In this document: positions 1 to 12,400 of the stretch, piece after piece
How the letters are laid out: every line of letters begins with the position of its first letter
Position numbering within the stretch: the first letter of the stretch is position 1
DNA from: Nectonema munidae
Taxonomy: Eukaryota; Nematomorpha; Nectonematoida; Nectonematidae
Direction: 5' to 3'
NCBI GenBank assembly: GCA_030549495.1
Contig: JAUIRK010000987.1
Coordinates: 372,001-436,000 of the forward strand
Length of the DNA stretch: 64,000 nt
Position numbers and translations under genes: made by a program
The notes under the pieces: model-generated
Told to the model about the DNA's origin: nothing
Seen by the model: the letters and a program-made list of their open reading frames with translations, nothing else
Database searches by the model: none

Positions 1-921
1 GAGGGCTTAAAATTAAAGGAATATTATGATTAGAAATTGTGAATGGGTAATGTATTTTAGCATGAATAATATCACGAATAAGGATATACTTGATTTTTGA
101 GAATTTAAGGTTATATATATTACATATATTTTTTTCTATTCAAGGGTTGGCTTTATATGCATGATAATGAAAATTGTAAAAAAATATTTAAAATACATAC
201 GTAACCTTGAAAAGAGTAGAATATTGTGGAGGCATCAAGCGAGAGGATACATTTCGTCCAAAGAAGAAACTGGATATAAATTAATTTATAATATTGCATA
301 GTTAAAAGAGACTCCAACTCTTCACCTCTATATAACAACAAATAATATACTCCTGAAGAAGTCTTGAGGAGGCGAAATATTACGTTTTTTAGCATAACTG
401 CTTATTTATTCGTTATGATGGCCCTTCAGCACTACTTCGTTTATATTTACAACAAATAAGTTGTAGTATTATGTATCTCAAGAATGGTAAACTGACAATT
501 TGTATTTGGAAGAGACGATATAAAATTAAACGTGACATCTTTTGATTTATAGATTAATATTTGACAAAACAAGCACGAAAACTGAAGATAAGGATGCAAT
601 GCGACTTTATGTTTATAAAAATGATAAGTTAAAATACCAAAGTCTACCTCCATTTATCTTATCAAAAATGTATTTTCATTATGTGTTTCAAAAATTACAT
701 TTCTATGGAATGGAGACAGACCCTTTACAATTTTAATATCATTTTTATAATCATCAAGTTGCATGATGATGCATCCTTATCTTATCCACCAGTTACGAAG
801 TTTGATCTATAAATCTAAAGATGACCCTTAATTTTATATTACCTCTGCAAATTAAACAACATAACTATTTTAACTTGATTGTGATGATATGCACAATCAT
901 AATGTGTATGTGTATGTAATC
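1..921. other. AT-rich DNA, no gene recognised
   Basis: Open frames here are short and low in complexity, with no domain motif, splice-bounded coding exon or transposon end that I can identify. Confidence 0.5.
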
Positions 922-1143
922 GAAAAGAACAAAATGAGATGGAATGGACACGTGCTGAGAAGGGAAAAAGATGAGTAAATAAGGAAAGCATACGATGAAC
1001 AGGTAAAAGGAAAAAGAGGAAAACAAAGAATGAGATGGGGAGATGATTTGGAAGAAAGTATGAAAAAATTTGGTTTGAAAGAAAGCGATGCTACAGACAG
1101 AAAGCTTTGGAGAGAACGGATCAAAGCCATCGACCCCCAATAA
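922..1143 (+). pseudogene. LINE reverse-transcriptase 3' terminal fragment
   Basis: The plus-strand frame holds the usual C-terminal tail of a non-LTR retrotransposon polyprotein: an MRWNGHVLRRE block, then KGKRGKQRMRWGDD, then a DRKLWRERI block just before a TAA at 1141-1143. The R-W-x-GH-V-x-R and R-x-RW-xDD-L pattern is typical of the post-RT region of RTE/Jockey-like LINEs. An in-frame TAA at 976-978 breaks it, and no RT palm motif lies upstream, so this is a 5'-truncated dead copy. The opposite strand has a longer open frame, but it is hydrophobic and low in complexity and looks like a shadow. Confidence 0.75.
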
Positions 1144-3739
1144 GGCGATAAGAAGAAGAAATGCTGATATGAATTTTAATTTAAGATAAGGTACTACCTC
1201 AGCGGAAATCAATTCTCTTGCTTGATGCCTCTAATATTCAAACCTTATCAAGGTTGCGTATATAAATATATATCATTACCTTTGGAGATCCTTGTTAGGA
1301 TTAGTTATACGACAAATTTTAAAACACTGAATTTTTGGGCCTAACGTTTTACGGGAATATACCAAAAGATGTAGAAATTTTTAGCAAAAAATATCAAAAA
1401 ATTTTAAAAATCTTTATACACTACAAATCTGTAAAATGAGTATTAAGAAATTATTTAAAAAAAAGTTTTGATATACTTTGTAATATACTTTGATACTTAT
1501 CGAAGTATATTACAAGTGCTCTTTTGATTATAAAATTACTGAATATGAGATTTGATTTGTAATCAATGTTGACATTTGTAATGGATTACACAGCTTAGAT
1601 TTATTCATTTCGATGAATATTTTTGAAAAAAGAGGTAGCTAAATGCGCTAAGGTAGCACTGGGCGGGCCTCTTTACGCATCCATGCTCGCCCATAACTGT
1701 TTAAATTTTTTACAAACCCAGCTATTTTTCAAAAACTTATATGCTTTCTCATTTTTATATTCTTATTTGAGCTTAATTACCACCCAATGATTTCCTCAAC
1801 GCATTTTCTCCTTAATCTTCAATTCTTTTCTCAAATTTATGAAAAATACGAAGAATTTTAAATTCAATTCATTTGACTAATAGATTTTGGTTGTAAAAAG
1901 TTGATCCTTTATAGCAGGGATGGCCAGCTCCAGGCCAAGGAACAGCGTTATAAGGGATCTACTGACCAGTATTTTCAAAACACAAAACAGATTTCCTTCA
2001 TCATACACCAATTGTCTACAGCGAGTGATAGTTTGTCATTTGAGAAACGGTTAGCAAGCAGAACCTAGAGTGCTATTATGACGTTCACTTGAATAATGTG
2101 TGCAGTAGAACCCCATCATAAAATGTACATAAAATTTGCAATTGCATATCCGTCTTTTGTGTCATTCTTTTAACATATACCCGCCCGTATCCGTATTCCT
2201 TGCAGCGATCTGGGCGTTTTAATAATAATAATTAGACGATTCGAATAGTATAAATTCCAAACAATCCATTAGCATAGGTAGGAGAAGCAAGTTTAGAAGG
2301 AGCAAAATAAAAGTGTGAATTCAATAGAACGCCTTTCAGAACTCATTACAAGAAATGGAATTACTAACGAGACATAAAATATAATGAAATGAGACATGAA
2401 TTATAATGTTATGCATCAATAAAATGATATTCAAAATATTGTAGTCTAATGATATGTAAAAGCACTGATGCAAAAATAATCTTTCAAAGTAAGATACAAC
2501 TCCTTACCTTGAAAAAGTTACTTCAAAATGCAAGAAAATATAATTAAAACGTCAATTTGTATATTAATATAATATGCATAAGTAAAATCTCGTTCCTTCG
2601 AAATCAAATTCGGTAATGTGACGTTTTTCCGAGTCCCCACCTTAAGAAACGATTTCACATGTTAAAATCTACGATCTCCAAGGCGAACAACTTTCACTAA
2701 TTTCCAAGTAAATTAGCTATCCCCACGATGTATAATAAGTACTCTTTATCTTGAAGTGTCACTTTTCTTTGATCAAGCAAAGAATTCAATGTTGTGAAAC
2801 TAAGCAATGATCAAAAAGATCATGTTTTTTTGTTTTCTGAATGTTAAAATTAAAATGAAATATTGCTGATGCGAAGGACAATTTTCAATGAATTACTTGT
2901 CGAAAAAAATAACATTTTATCAAAATCAATTTTGTTTCTACATTATAATATTTTGAAAAATGTACTTAAGCATCTTTCGTCAATAATTCTGAATAATCTT
3001 GTATTTAGATGTTTTGAAATTATTATTTCAAAAATACTTTTGGTTATCGTAAAATGAAATGGTAATAGTTCATTCCTTCGCAATCACAAGAATAATCCTT
3101 ACTTTCAAAAACGGCACTTCTGATTCTATTGACGAAATTTTTTAACTTACCTTATCATCGTTATTGGACAAGGTAGCTTAAGAATTTCAAAATTTGATTT
3201 TAGTCTGTCCCCTAACTTTGACACAATATAAATTAGCTGTATGTTGTCAGTGTTCAAGCAAGGCTAAGGGAGATAACAAAAAAGGTACAACGTATATATG
3301 TAGCGTTTAGAGTATATGTGCTTTTGCCATACTATTAACTAGACTAATATCATGATAATTGAGAACATTCACTTATAGTTAAAAATTTTCTCTAAAATTT
3401 TGAACGTTCAACAAAATGAATGTATATAGCAGATATATAAAATCAAATAACCTCAATAAAATTCCAATTTTATGGCAATTATATTTATTTGCTTAGCGAA
3501 GATCTCGTTGTGTGGCAAAACCATGGGAGAAAATCATGAAATATAATATAAAGTATATCTAACATATAAAGTATACAAAACACAAAGGTTTTGTCAGATT
3601 ACTACATTGAATCATATACAGAATCCAAGATAAAATTCTGCTTCTAGTTAGAAAAATTTTAAGAAATTTTGCACAAACTTTAAAAATTAAATACATTGAT
3701 AATATATGAAACTTCATACAACTTGAGTCACGTGAAAGC
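1144..3739. other. Non-coding AT-rich stretch
   Basis: I see no gene. A sequence resembling a hAT terminus (CAGGGATGGCCAGCTCC) starts at about 1916, but no matching inverted end or target duplication was found. The rest is A/T runs and short frames. Confidence 0.4.
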
Positions 3740-3880
3740 CATATATATATATTAGGGATCTGGAAAAGAAAAAATCGCACATTTATGATAGAGAATTTTG
3801 TTAACATAGCGTAAACAAATAGATCATTCTTGATGCTCAATATTGTTTTCACACTTATCTATTAGGATTAAAATAGATTC
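3740..3880. repeat. Unclassified dispersed repeat, copy 1
   Basis: This stretch shares a run of similar blocks with 33280-33400: a GAAAAGAAAAAAT block, ATGATAGAG, TTAACATA, and a later TATTAGGATT block, in the same order and orientation. It looks like two diverged copies of one interspersed repeat. No inverted ends were found. Confidence 0.4.
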
Positions 3881-4127
3881 TTCTCAAGGTATAGAAAACG
3901 AAAAACACAGAGATTTCCATCAATTATTTTTCTGTGTCTTGTCAAACAATGAAGATTGCGTCTACTGTGTTCATTCCTGACATAAAGGCAAATTATTATT
4001 TTGAATTAAAATTCACCACTTTTTGTATTCATTTTTCTAATATTCTTTCCAGAAATTAGCAGTATTATTTCATGATAGTTATTGCAATCCAAAATGCCCT
4101 TTCTTCTCAGTAAACGAAACAATAAAC

Positions 4128-4268
4128 TCAATTTGGCACAACCTTTTCATTCTTCAATCTCATCTCTTTCATTTTTGCGTTGAAGAATTCTTTGTCTGCC
4201 CATTCCTGTCCAATCTTTTCAACATCGAAAACAATTTCACCATTTTCATCTATAATTTTATCTTTCTC
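4128..4268 (-). other. Candidate coding exon, unrecognised
   Basis: A 46-codon minus-strand frame ends at a TGA at 4128-4130. It is unusually non-repetitive and charged for this region (KIIDENGEIVFDVEKIGQEW, then ADKEFFNAKMKEMRLKNEK). Just upstream, in another frame, is a hydrophobic stretch (FIILLGGIFISLIEEISK) ending at a good donor-like AAA|GTAAGA. The pair could be a decayed or spliced membrane-protein 3' end, or a transposon relic. I do not recognise the family, and the hydrophobic stretch is too short to assign. Confidence 0.25.
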
Positions 4269-4320
4269 TTACTTTAGAGATTTCTTCAATTAGTGAAATG
4301 AAAATTCCACCCAAAAGAAT

Positions 4321-6151
4321 TATAAAAAAGTGAAATCAAAATAAAATAATTTTTTATTAAAAAAAATCTTTTATACTTATTATTTTTAAAGATATAAAAT
4401 CAAGAAAAAAGAATGAATATGAAACAAACAGGATTTAAAGTGGTTATAATTAAGAAGATTAAATTTTTTTGAATAAAGATAAACATTAGTAATGATATCC
4501 TACAGATTTTGAAAAGATAAAGTTTCTCAAATCGGCAAAGAAAAAAAAGAATTTTTCAACATTGTTTTCTATGCAAGAAAATCTTTATCATCAGCATAAA
4601 ATGTTTTATGTCAAAATTATTACGATGACGTATAATTTTTTTTTCATTAAATTTTTCAAATGTTGTGTAAGAGCAAATCTATCTCATAAAAACTTCATTT
4701 TTTTAAATATTTTAACTGCAATAAATTTTATAGATGGCATTCTCGGGTCGAGTGTGCAAAGCGAGACTGGTGATTATTCATGTTTTCATCACTACATCAG
4801 GCAATGGAGACTCCTTCTCACATATACATTTAAATTTGACAAGTTACCTAAATTTTAATAACATTCTAAGACAATCGTAGTGTTTTCGGCAAGACTTTAA
4901 ATGGAAGCATGTTATGAGAGCATTTATGCTATGCATTATTTTTCAGCCTCAACTCTTTAAAAATAGCCTCTACGCTGTAAAATATTTTTGCTTTGAAGCG
5001 ATAAACGATTTTGCACATATGATAACGACGCATTAACAAGATTGACAGATGATAATGAACCAGTGATCTTGACAAAGGAAAAAAAAGTCTCTCACACTCC
5101 TTCGTATATTCTTCAATATTTTTACCTCAGGTAGGAGACTCGCATTATTATGTGTATGTAGGGTAGTCCATATATATACAAAATCAAAGATATACAAATC
5201 TATTTTTTCGGTGAGAACCACATTCTTTGATGAGAATACAAAAAATTATTTTGAAAATAGCTGTGTTGCTATTTTAACACTTTTAATTCAAATTTTATGT
5301 AAATCTGATGCTGAAGTTGACCCATAAATTAAAGGAAAATTAAAATAAAATTCAAAAGGTAATATAAGTATAGTATAGTGGTTTGATAAAGCCGAGTGTC
5401 GGCAAAAATTCACCGTTTTAAATCCTGTGCCCAATAAATTATATTACTTTTTTTTTTGAATTTTCTACAAAGCATGATCACTAATCAGGTATGGAAATAT
5501 TGTAGTAAATATAAAAGGCGGGTAGATATATGCAACTAAATCGCCTCTCCCAAGATATAGTTGGAAAATAAAATTGTTCTATTCCGATTAAATACGGAAT
5601 CGGATATATGAGATTTACTTGTTTTGCCAAAATCTCCTGCGCTTAATCTCCTCAAAAAAGTATCGCTCTAACAACAGATATATCTTATATATTATAATTC
5701 TACCAAATTATTTCCATATGAAAGGATAATTTAAATTTAAAATATCTTTTTTTTCAAAATTCTATCCGCCTCCCTCCACTAGAAAAAGCAGTTATAGATC
5801 CGTTCCTGACCTGCACCACATTCTGAGGGTTAGAGTAGATAACATAATTTGGATATTATAAATTGAATTTTAGTTAAACACTGAATTCAAGGTATTATTA
5901 ATATTAATAATAATAATTAAAATATTTGAGATATTTATACTTAAAATCACCATTTTAAATGTGTAAAAAATTATCTAAAAATTTTGATTTATTGTTTTAG
6001 AACAAAATCTTATTTTAAATTGTTAATAAAATCTCATAAGGACAAACCTTGAGTAGGTTTTCAGAATAATACATTTGAAAATTCTCTCTTATATAGAAAG
6101 TTCTGAAATAAAATAAATTGTTTCCTAAAAGTATATTTAAAAATATATTAC
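4321..6151. other. Non-coding stretch, possibly PiT intron
   Basis: No further SLC20 exon is visible on the minus strand below 6152. The sequence is A/T-rich with scattered short frames. It is probably the first part of the next intron of the transporter gene. Confidence 0.4.
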
Positions 6152-6332
6152 CTAAAAGAATAGCACCTAAAGTTTCAAAAATGGAAGCAAGAATGCACGC
6201 TTGAGAAATAGTTAAAACTTTTGATCCAACAGATGTCCCAAAAGAATTAGCAACATCATTTGCACCAATGCCAAATGCTAATACAAATGCAATAGCGAAG
6301 GCTAAGACAATTGCCCAGAATTCTTGCATCCT
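6152..6332 (-). CDS. SLC20/PiT phosphate transporter, N-terminal exon
   Basis: This exon encodes the first membrane segments of a type III sodium-dependent inorganic phosphate symporter of the plasma membrane. Reading from the ATG at 6329-6327, a hydrophobic helix ([18 protein letters not shown]) is followed by the family signature [15 protein letters not shown], then a [18 protein letters not shown] segment. In PiT proteins this block binds phosphate and sodium. The exon is bounded by an acceptor TTTTACAG just before 6332 and a donor G|GTAATA at 6151-6150, leaving phase 1 (a split Gly codon), as expected within the next conserved motif. The ATG lies three bases after the acceptor and the frame is open to the acceptor, so the true start may be in an upstream exon (above 6332). 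Downstream exons are not in the window. Invertebrate PiT-1 and PiT-2 cannot be told apart from this piece. Confidence 0.93.
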
Positions 6333-7241
6333 CTGTAAAATATATGAATTATGAAATGAATAAATTGTGTTATAAAATATATTCAAATTATAATCAAGTC
6401 TAGCATATTTTGGATTGGGATAAAATGAGTTATCATTATATCAAATCCATTAAAATCTAAATTGCAAAAATACACACAACTATTTAAAAAATAGTGAAGA
6501 AAAATAAGTAGCCTAGCAAGGAAATTGAACAAATCGATTAAATTAAAAATAAATAAACTAATATAATCTTATAAATTAAACAATTTAGAAAAATTAATAA
6601 GAAAAAAAAAAGCAAAATAAATTTCAAGTAAATCTAATATTGAATGTTTATAAGGATCAAGATAATCTAGATGACATAAGATAAAATGGAAAAATATAAT
6701 ACGGTAAACATACTAAAAAAATGGCTGCTAAATGTTCCACGATTAAATACAAGATATTTTAAATTTATTTCATACTAACAAATTCTGTCAGCAAGCTATA
6801 AATAAGACTAAAAAACAAAATTTAATAGCTGTAAGCAATTCATTAATCTTGCATGACCAGATTCTATCAAAAAGAAAGATAAGATCTTACAAGGTTATCT
6901 CAATTAGTTGAAAAATTAAATTATCAGAGCATTAATTTTAAAAGTATATAATAATTTTGCGTCAATTATTAAGATACAGTTTATAAGAATAAACAAGGTA
7001 ACTAAAGGATTATGAAATCACTAAACAAGATTCAAAATATAGTTTTGTAATAATAGCTTAGTAAAAATAAAGTGCAAAAATAGCGGCAAAATTTATATTT
7101 TATAATTTAAAAAAAAGAAATTAAAATAATATTCTTTTTGAATAATTCGTATCTCCTAAAAAAGAAACTTTATTTCAATATAATATCTAAAGTATACGTA
7201 AAAATAATATAATATTTAGAGTTATATGCTGGAAAAATGGG
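6333..7241. other. AT-rich non-coding DNA upstream of PiT exon
   Basis: Probably an intron or 5' flank of the PiT gene. It is dominated by A/T runs, and no exon carrying a plausible PiT N-terminus was found. Confidence 0.4.
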
Positions 7242-8872
7242 TGGACTAGGTACTGTAGTAACTAGGACTAGTTTTTGCATATATTGTTCTAGAAGGAAAT
7301 TGAAAAAGGTGAACGAAAGGTAGTTGTAAGTTGAGTAAGATTCACGAATTTATGTGGTGTTGGTGTAGAGTGAAAGGTAGATAGATATTTTTTAATTGTA
7401 TTTTTCTTTATGTTTAGGTGTAAGTGTAGGGTATGTGTGAGAAGTTAAAGTTTTGACGTATAAGTAGTGTGAAATGCGTTTGTGATTGTGAGCAAGCATT
7501 GGCGATGTATTTTATTGAGATAGGTTAGTGAGTTCTGGAATTTAAGTGAGCTTACCAATGCGAGTTAGCCATATTGTATGACTGGAAGTATGATAGATTT
7601 GTAGATGTACTTTGAGATTTTTCGATGAAGACCCTACTTATGTGAGATGGCTTTTCTGAGAGAGAATTTTGTGTAGATGTTTTTTGAGGTAAAGTATAAA
7701 TTTTAGATTCGATTGGAACGTGACGCTTAGATATTTTATGTGTGATTGAGTGACATTGATGTGTTAGTTTCAGTGTTAATGGAATTATTCTTTTTCGTGT
7801 GAATTGTATAAGTTTTAGTTTATCTAATTTGAAGAGTCTTTCTTAGTTGGTGGCCATTGTTTGTATTTGTGTGATTAGATTTGGAGTATGATTGATGTTG
7901 TTCAGTTGTAGCGTATTTTAGAAGGTAAATAACATATAATTGGGTAAAGTCGAAGTTTGAGTTGATGAGGATTAGCCATATGATGTCTGATAGGCTACCA
8001 CCTTGTGGAGTGGAGATAGTTAGTTTCTGGATTTATATATTGTTGTTATGTAGCAAGATTAGAATGCGCTTTTGAAGATAATTTTTTACGAATTTGGTAT
8101 GGTATTTTTTTTCTATGAAGTTATTGATGATTTCAAAGTGCCATGTTGCTTGAAGGCCTTTTCGATGTCTAGAAATGTGGTTATTGCGATATTTTGATTA
8201 TTTAGTGTTTTTTCTAGGTACAGAATTAGGCGAGATAGGGTTAATTCGTTGTTTTTATTTGGTGAATATGCGAACTGATTCGGGAGTATTAGGTTATTTT
8301 TATTAAGGTTGTTAATAGAGAAATTGATCGCCAGTTTTTGATTGAATTGTGATTAGCACTAGTTTGCATATTTTACAAATAGCTTAGCTTGAGGCAGGCG
8401 TTAAAAATGTTTTAGATTAATGTGTAATATGATGTAGGCTTTTTTCACATTTTGGTAATATTATCAATTATATTAGTATTGGCGAGAAATAGAGTTTTTC
8501 TGAAGTGTGGTTGATATTGGATAATGATGCTGTTTGAATGATTGACCATGGGTTTGTTGGACTTTGGTTTCCATAATTTTTCTTGGCTTTTTTTCATTAG
8601 CTTTTTGGATTTACAACTGATATTGAATGTTACTATGAGAGTTAGTTTTCCTTAGATTTTATTTTAGAGATTTGCGTAATTGTTGTTTGAGATAGTTTAA
8701 GTACGGTTCCAAAAATGGACGTGTTGTCTTTTAGGAAGCTGTTTTGTAGGAGTTACGGATGGAATGCATGCGGTGATGGTTTTTTTAAGTTGAAGAGCAA
8801 ATATTTAGAGATTAGTTGTTGTATCTGTGGTCATGGTCATGTTGTCTAGCTTGAATAGATTGTGAAAGAATG
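7242..8872 (-). mobile_element. LINE (Jockey/R1-like) RT remnant, copy 1
   Basis: The plus strand is strikingly G/T-rich. Its complement encodes degenerate reverse transcriptase. Minus-strand motifs appear in the expected order: QFAYSPNKNNELTL (fingers, the usual QFGFRPxRST block) near 8280, FLDIEKAF (palm motif A, catalytic Asp) at 8152-8175, and STPQGGSLSDIIWLILIN (motif B') around 7988-8014. Stops and frameshifts separate them. The DD-containing motif C was not clearly found. The same LINE family appears at 17944-19250 and 22078-22777. At its upstream side (about 8873) it abuts the 151-bp tandem-repeat family. Confidence 0.8.
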
Positions 8873-8875
8873 CTG

Positions 8876-9420
8876 TCCAAAAAATTTTACAGAACTGATT
8901 TTCAGGCATACATTACTAATTCAATTACCACTTCCAAATATTTTATTACAATATTTTCTAAAATGGAGTAGAGAAATTTTTTTGAAGACATTATCTAGAA
9001 TGAAACCGCAAATCTGATTGAAGCTTTCAGATATTGTAAAACTATAAATGCCAAACCTGAGTTAAAAAATGAAACCAGCATTTTCCATTTGGCATAAAAA
9101 TATTTAAGTTGACATTAGATGTAAATCAAAGCACTTTCAGCCGTAAGGCTATATGCTCGCATTATGCTTAAGATGGTTAATCACAGTTTTTAGAGTTAGA
9201 AGCCTTGGAGATCGAACCCCTGACCTTGAACCTGAGGCTAATGGCCGATTTAGTATAAAAGCATATATTTTATGTAAAATTTGAAGAAATATTTTATTAG
9301 ATATAATCATAATTTTGATTGACATTTTCTAAAAAGTAGCCATGATTATTGAAAAAAATTAAATACATATATTAATATGTAGTGTTATGCGTTCAAAACT
9401 GTATATAACTAAGCTTAACT
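8876..9420 (+). repeat. 151-bp repeat family, partial copy with unique flank
   Basis: The start (ACAGAACTGATTTTCAGGCA...) is the same sequence that opens the large array at about 20125. It is followed by roughly two diverged units containing the conserved AAACCGCAAAT core (about 9007) and then a unique tail. The tail (around 9300-9420) reappears reverse-complemented at 57590-57760. One unit is interrupted at about 9142 by a tRNA-like insert. Confidence 0.7.
9125..9245 (-). mobile_element. Candidate tRNA-like SINE fragment
   Basis: Read on the minus strand, the segment contains GGGGTTCGATCTCC, close to a tRNA B-box (GGTTCGANTCC), at about 9209-9220. It interrupts a 151-bp repeat unit. A diverged copy of its body lies in the other orientation at about 46598-46660 (GATTAACCATCTTAAGCATA shared). 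No convincing A-box or target duplication was identified, so it may be only a dispersed repeat. Confidence 0.35.
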
Positions 9421-10307
9421 ATAGATTTCAAAATTTTATTTTTGATATTTAATAATTACCATGAAAATGGTACCAAAAGGTGCATAGTAAAAGTCACGAA
9501 ATTTAAAGAGATATTATTCATTCAATTTTGTACAATTAATTTTTTACTGAAGGATTAATACGATTAATCCACTAATACGATTAAAACCAGAGCTCCTTTT
9601 TTAATTTTTCTTAATTTATTTATTTTTTTTTTAGTTTGTCGTTCTATTCAACTTTCAATTTCACTCTTGTTCACAATGGATACCTAGAAATCTGGAATTT
9701 TTAATTTTGGAAACACACAAATGGTTTTCACACTCTTCTGTTAGAAAATTGTAGTATGAAAAATTATACAAATCTTTAAATTACAATAAAAGTCTAAACA
9801 AAATACAAGGGTGCTCTAAAAGAAATAAAAAATGTTCTAACATTTGAAGCATACTCTTCCACCGTGTTCTAACATCAAAAAGCAGTTTTAATGTTTTTCC
9901 ATTATTTTCTTCATTAAAAATTTTTTTAAAATGGTTATATGACATATAATTCTAACTTTTTCAAAAGGTTAGTCATTTTTTGAATCTTTTGAACAAAATT
10001 TCCATAATTATCATCGGCATCACTATCATTATTTATATTTCCTTTTTTTTCTTTTCAATTGTTTATATCCTTCGAGCATTCTACTATTTTTTTGCCAACA
10101 CAATGATCAGAATGAAGAAGGTCAATAAGTTACCGACCCACCACTAGTTGTACAGGCAACCATATCCTATTTTAAAATAGAAAATATTTTTGGGTAACTT
10201 TTTTGTTAAGTTTTATAAAAAGTTGTTGATTTTAAATTTTACGGAAAATTTTTTGCTCAAATATTTTAATTTAGTATAAATCGGGAAAATTTTCCCGGTT
10301 GTGAAAT
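9421..10307. other. Non-coding AT-rich DNA
   Basis: No gene or repeat end recognised before the integrase relic. Confidence 0.4.
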
Positions 10308-10960
10308 TTGATTTCAGAAACATGTTTCTTGTTTGATTCAGAAACGGGATGGTTGGGAGACAAAGATTTTTGGCCTGGATTAAACCCTATGATTCTTCAA
10401 GTGAGAGCCCAATGCAAAAGTTGTAATGAAAATACCCCATCCTTGGCACAACAACTCGACTTCTCTTTCGAATATGTTGGGACGGATATATACAAAATCT
10501 CCAGTCATTACTTCTTAATTATGCAGACAGATATTGCGAGTGGCTGGAGATAGCCAAACTACAAAATACACTTTACACTGGTTGGCCACATTTGGAGTAC
10601 TCTTAGAAGATCTTGATGAACTTCTTAAAACTTTGGACATCGGCAAAAGATTATCATCGCCATAATATCCAAAGAGTAACGGTGGTGGTTAAATCAGCAA
10701 AAAGAGAAATACCGATCCAACGATAGGAAAGCTCAATACGACCAAGATGTCAAGAACGATATTGACACATAGAAACACACCCACACTGGAAAACAAAACT
10801 TCTCCTCAGTTCTCCTGCAAGGTGAGAGATCATACTCTCCCAAATGTACAATATGCACCCCTAATGGGAAAGAATGGGCAACACGAGGGAAAAAGCCCTA
10901 GCAAAAAGACAAGTCATAAGTAAAAACAATAAGAAATCTCTTAAGCCACTACCGATAGAA
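10308..10960 (+). mobile_element. Ty3/gypsy (K02A2.6-like) integrase relic
   Basis: This is a plus-strand remnant of an LTR-retrotransposon integrase. The first frame (to 10553) has the zinc-binding tail FWPGLNPMI followed by CKSCNENTPS, then the catalytic-core start (FEYVGTDIYKISSHYFLIM, with the first catalytic Asp in TDIY, and ASGW). Across frameshifts follow LLKTLDIGKRLSS, YPKSNGGG, VVKSAKRE (the usual PQSNGRAE...VKSAKR block holding the catalytic Glu, here lost), RNTPTLENKTSPQF, and a C-terminal WERMGNTRE...KKSLKPLP. The order matches Mag/K02A2.6-type integrases. It is broken by several stops. No LTR, RT or protease was found nearby. A hAT MITE sits 60 bp downstream. Confidence 0.85.
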
Positions 10961-11020
10961 CAGGAAATAATAGATAGGACTGAAATAATGGTTCGCCATG
11001 CATCTTTATAGACTTTAGGG

Positions 11021-11467
11021 CAGTAGTTCTCAAACAGGGAGGAATTCTACCCTTGGGGAATTTAGCAGTTCGTAGGAGGAAGAAAGAATTTGAAAGCACA
11101 AAAAATTTTAATTGAGGAGATAAGAAGAGATAAAATTATCAATATTTTTATTTAGGTATAAAAATCAAGCAGCATTTTTATTTTTTATTAAATGTGTATA
11201 ATTCCACTATAAAAATATTGCGTGTAAAGGTATATATATATATTAAGGTTATCTCCAGTGATCCGTGGTCTTGGCAGAACGCTGATTAGGAAAAAATGTG
11301 AACATTTTAGGCTTTATATTATTATTTTGAATGTAAACGTTGATAATATTTCAAATGCAAATTCTGAGGATGTTAATTTTGGACAGGGAGAAGGGGAGGG
11401 GGAATGGAATTTTGAAAAATGATCAAAGGAGGTGGGCGCTAGAAGTAAAAAGCTTGAGAACCCACTG
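11021..11467. mobile_element. hAT MITE, 447 bp
   Basis: It is bounded by inverted ends CAGTAGTTCTCAAAC on the left and GCTTGAGAACCCACTG on the right. The flanking 8-mers CTTTAGGG (11013-11020) and CTTTAGAG (11468-11475) match at 7 of 8 bases, as expected for a hAT target duplication. The interior is non-coding. It lies just past the 3' end of the gypsy integrase relic. Confidence 0.85.
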
Positions 11468-11475
11468 CTTTAGAG

Positions 11476-12394
11476 CCTTGATTAAAAATCCTTAACTAAT
11501 TTTCTCTATAATTAAAAAATCTCTTCCATTTTACACAGCATTCCTTGATTCAAAATACTTAGTTGATTTTTAGTTAATTTATTCACTAATTAGAACACTT
11601 TGTTGATTTTAGTTAATTAAAAGCATCTACATCCTATTTATTGATTAAGAATAGCGTGCTATTTTTTACTAATTAAAAACATCCATCCTCATTAAACTGT
11701 TTTATTTTAGTCAACCATCTTTTTTTTTATCAAAGACGGAAAAACAATATTTCTAAGCAATTCTGAGCTGCTGAAAATGGAATAAAAAACATTAATTTTT
11801 AATTCAAAAATCGGAATTTTTTCATACTTCATTTAACTGTATTAGAATGACTAAAATAATAGTACATTGTATTTGGATATCACTAAAATAGTAGCGTTTA
11901 AGTTTAAAGGTTTGTAAAATATATTTTCAAACAAAAGAAACACATCATTACATCAATCAAAATATTTTTTTTAATTAATTTCTGAAAATAAATGGTTATG
12001 CAATCTTATATCTAATGATAATCTGATTTTGATATCACTTGAAATGATTTTTGTTAAAATATTTTAAATTTGTTTTTGATAAAATTTAAGCGAGTTTAGT
12101 ATTTATGCAAATATGCTTTATTTAATAAAATACTTTTGAAACCTCTAAAAATGTTGGCATTTTCGATTCCAGAATTAATTTATAAATTTTTAGATACTTT
12201 TGATTGATGTAGTGTCTCTTGATGAAAAAATATTTTAACAAAAATTTAAGCAGAAACACTAATATTTTAGCAATATATAAAGAAGTTAAATTGTTTTATA
12301 TTATAACATAGAAAGTCGCATATTTTTCATTAACATGAAAAACTTTTTTAGATATACAAATATTTTGTCAATTAAAAAAAATACCCACTCTTCT
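11476..12394. other. Non-coding AT-rich DNA
   Basis: Contains repeated TTGATTTTTAGTTAATT-like motifs around 11550-11700. Otherwise no gene or element is recognised. Confidence 0.4.
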
Positions 12395-12400
12395 TTTATT
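12395..12400 (-). other. Candidate polyadenylation signal for CNEP1R1
   Basis: An AATAAA on the minus strand about 150 nt past the CNEP1R1 stop. The surrounding DNA is A/T-rich, so chance occurrence is possible. Confidence 0.4.

Noticed and set aside
865-1212. A 115-codon minus-strand frame rich in Phe and Ser
   Set aside because: It is the complement of the LINE C-terminal fragment on the plus strand, which has real family motifs. The minus frame is hydrophobic and low in complexity.
1916-1950. hAT terminus CAGGGATGGCCAGCTCC
   Set aside because: No inverse end or duplication was found within several kilobases. It may be chance or a lone decayed end.
4260-4330. Fourth transmembrane helix of an ionotropic receptor
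   Set aside because: The hydrophobic stretch is under 20 residues, with a stop shortly upstream and no other receptor motif.
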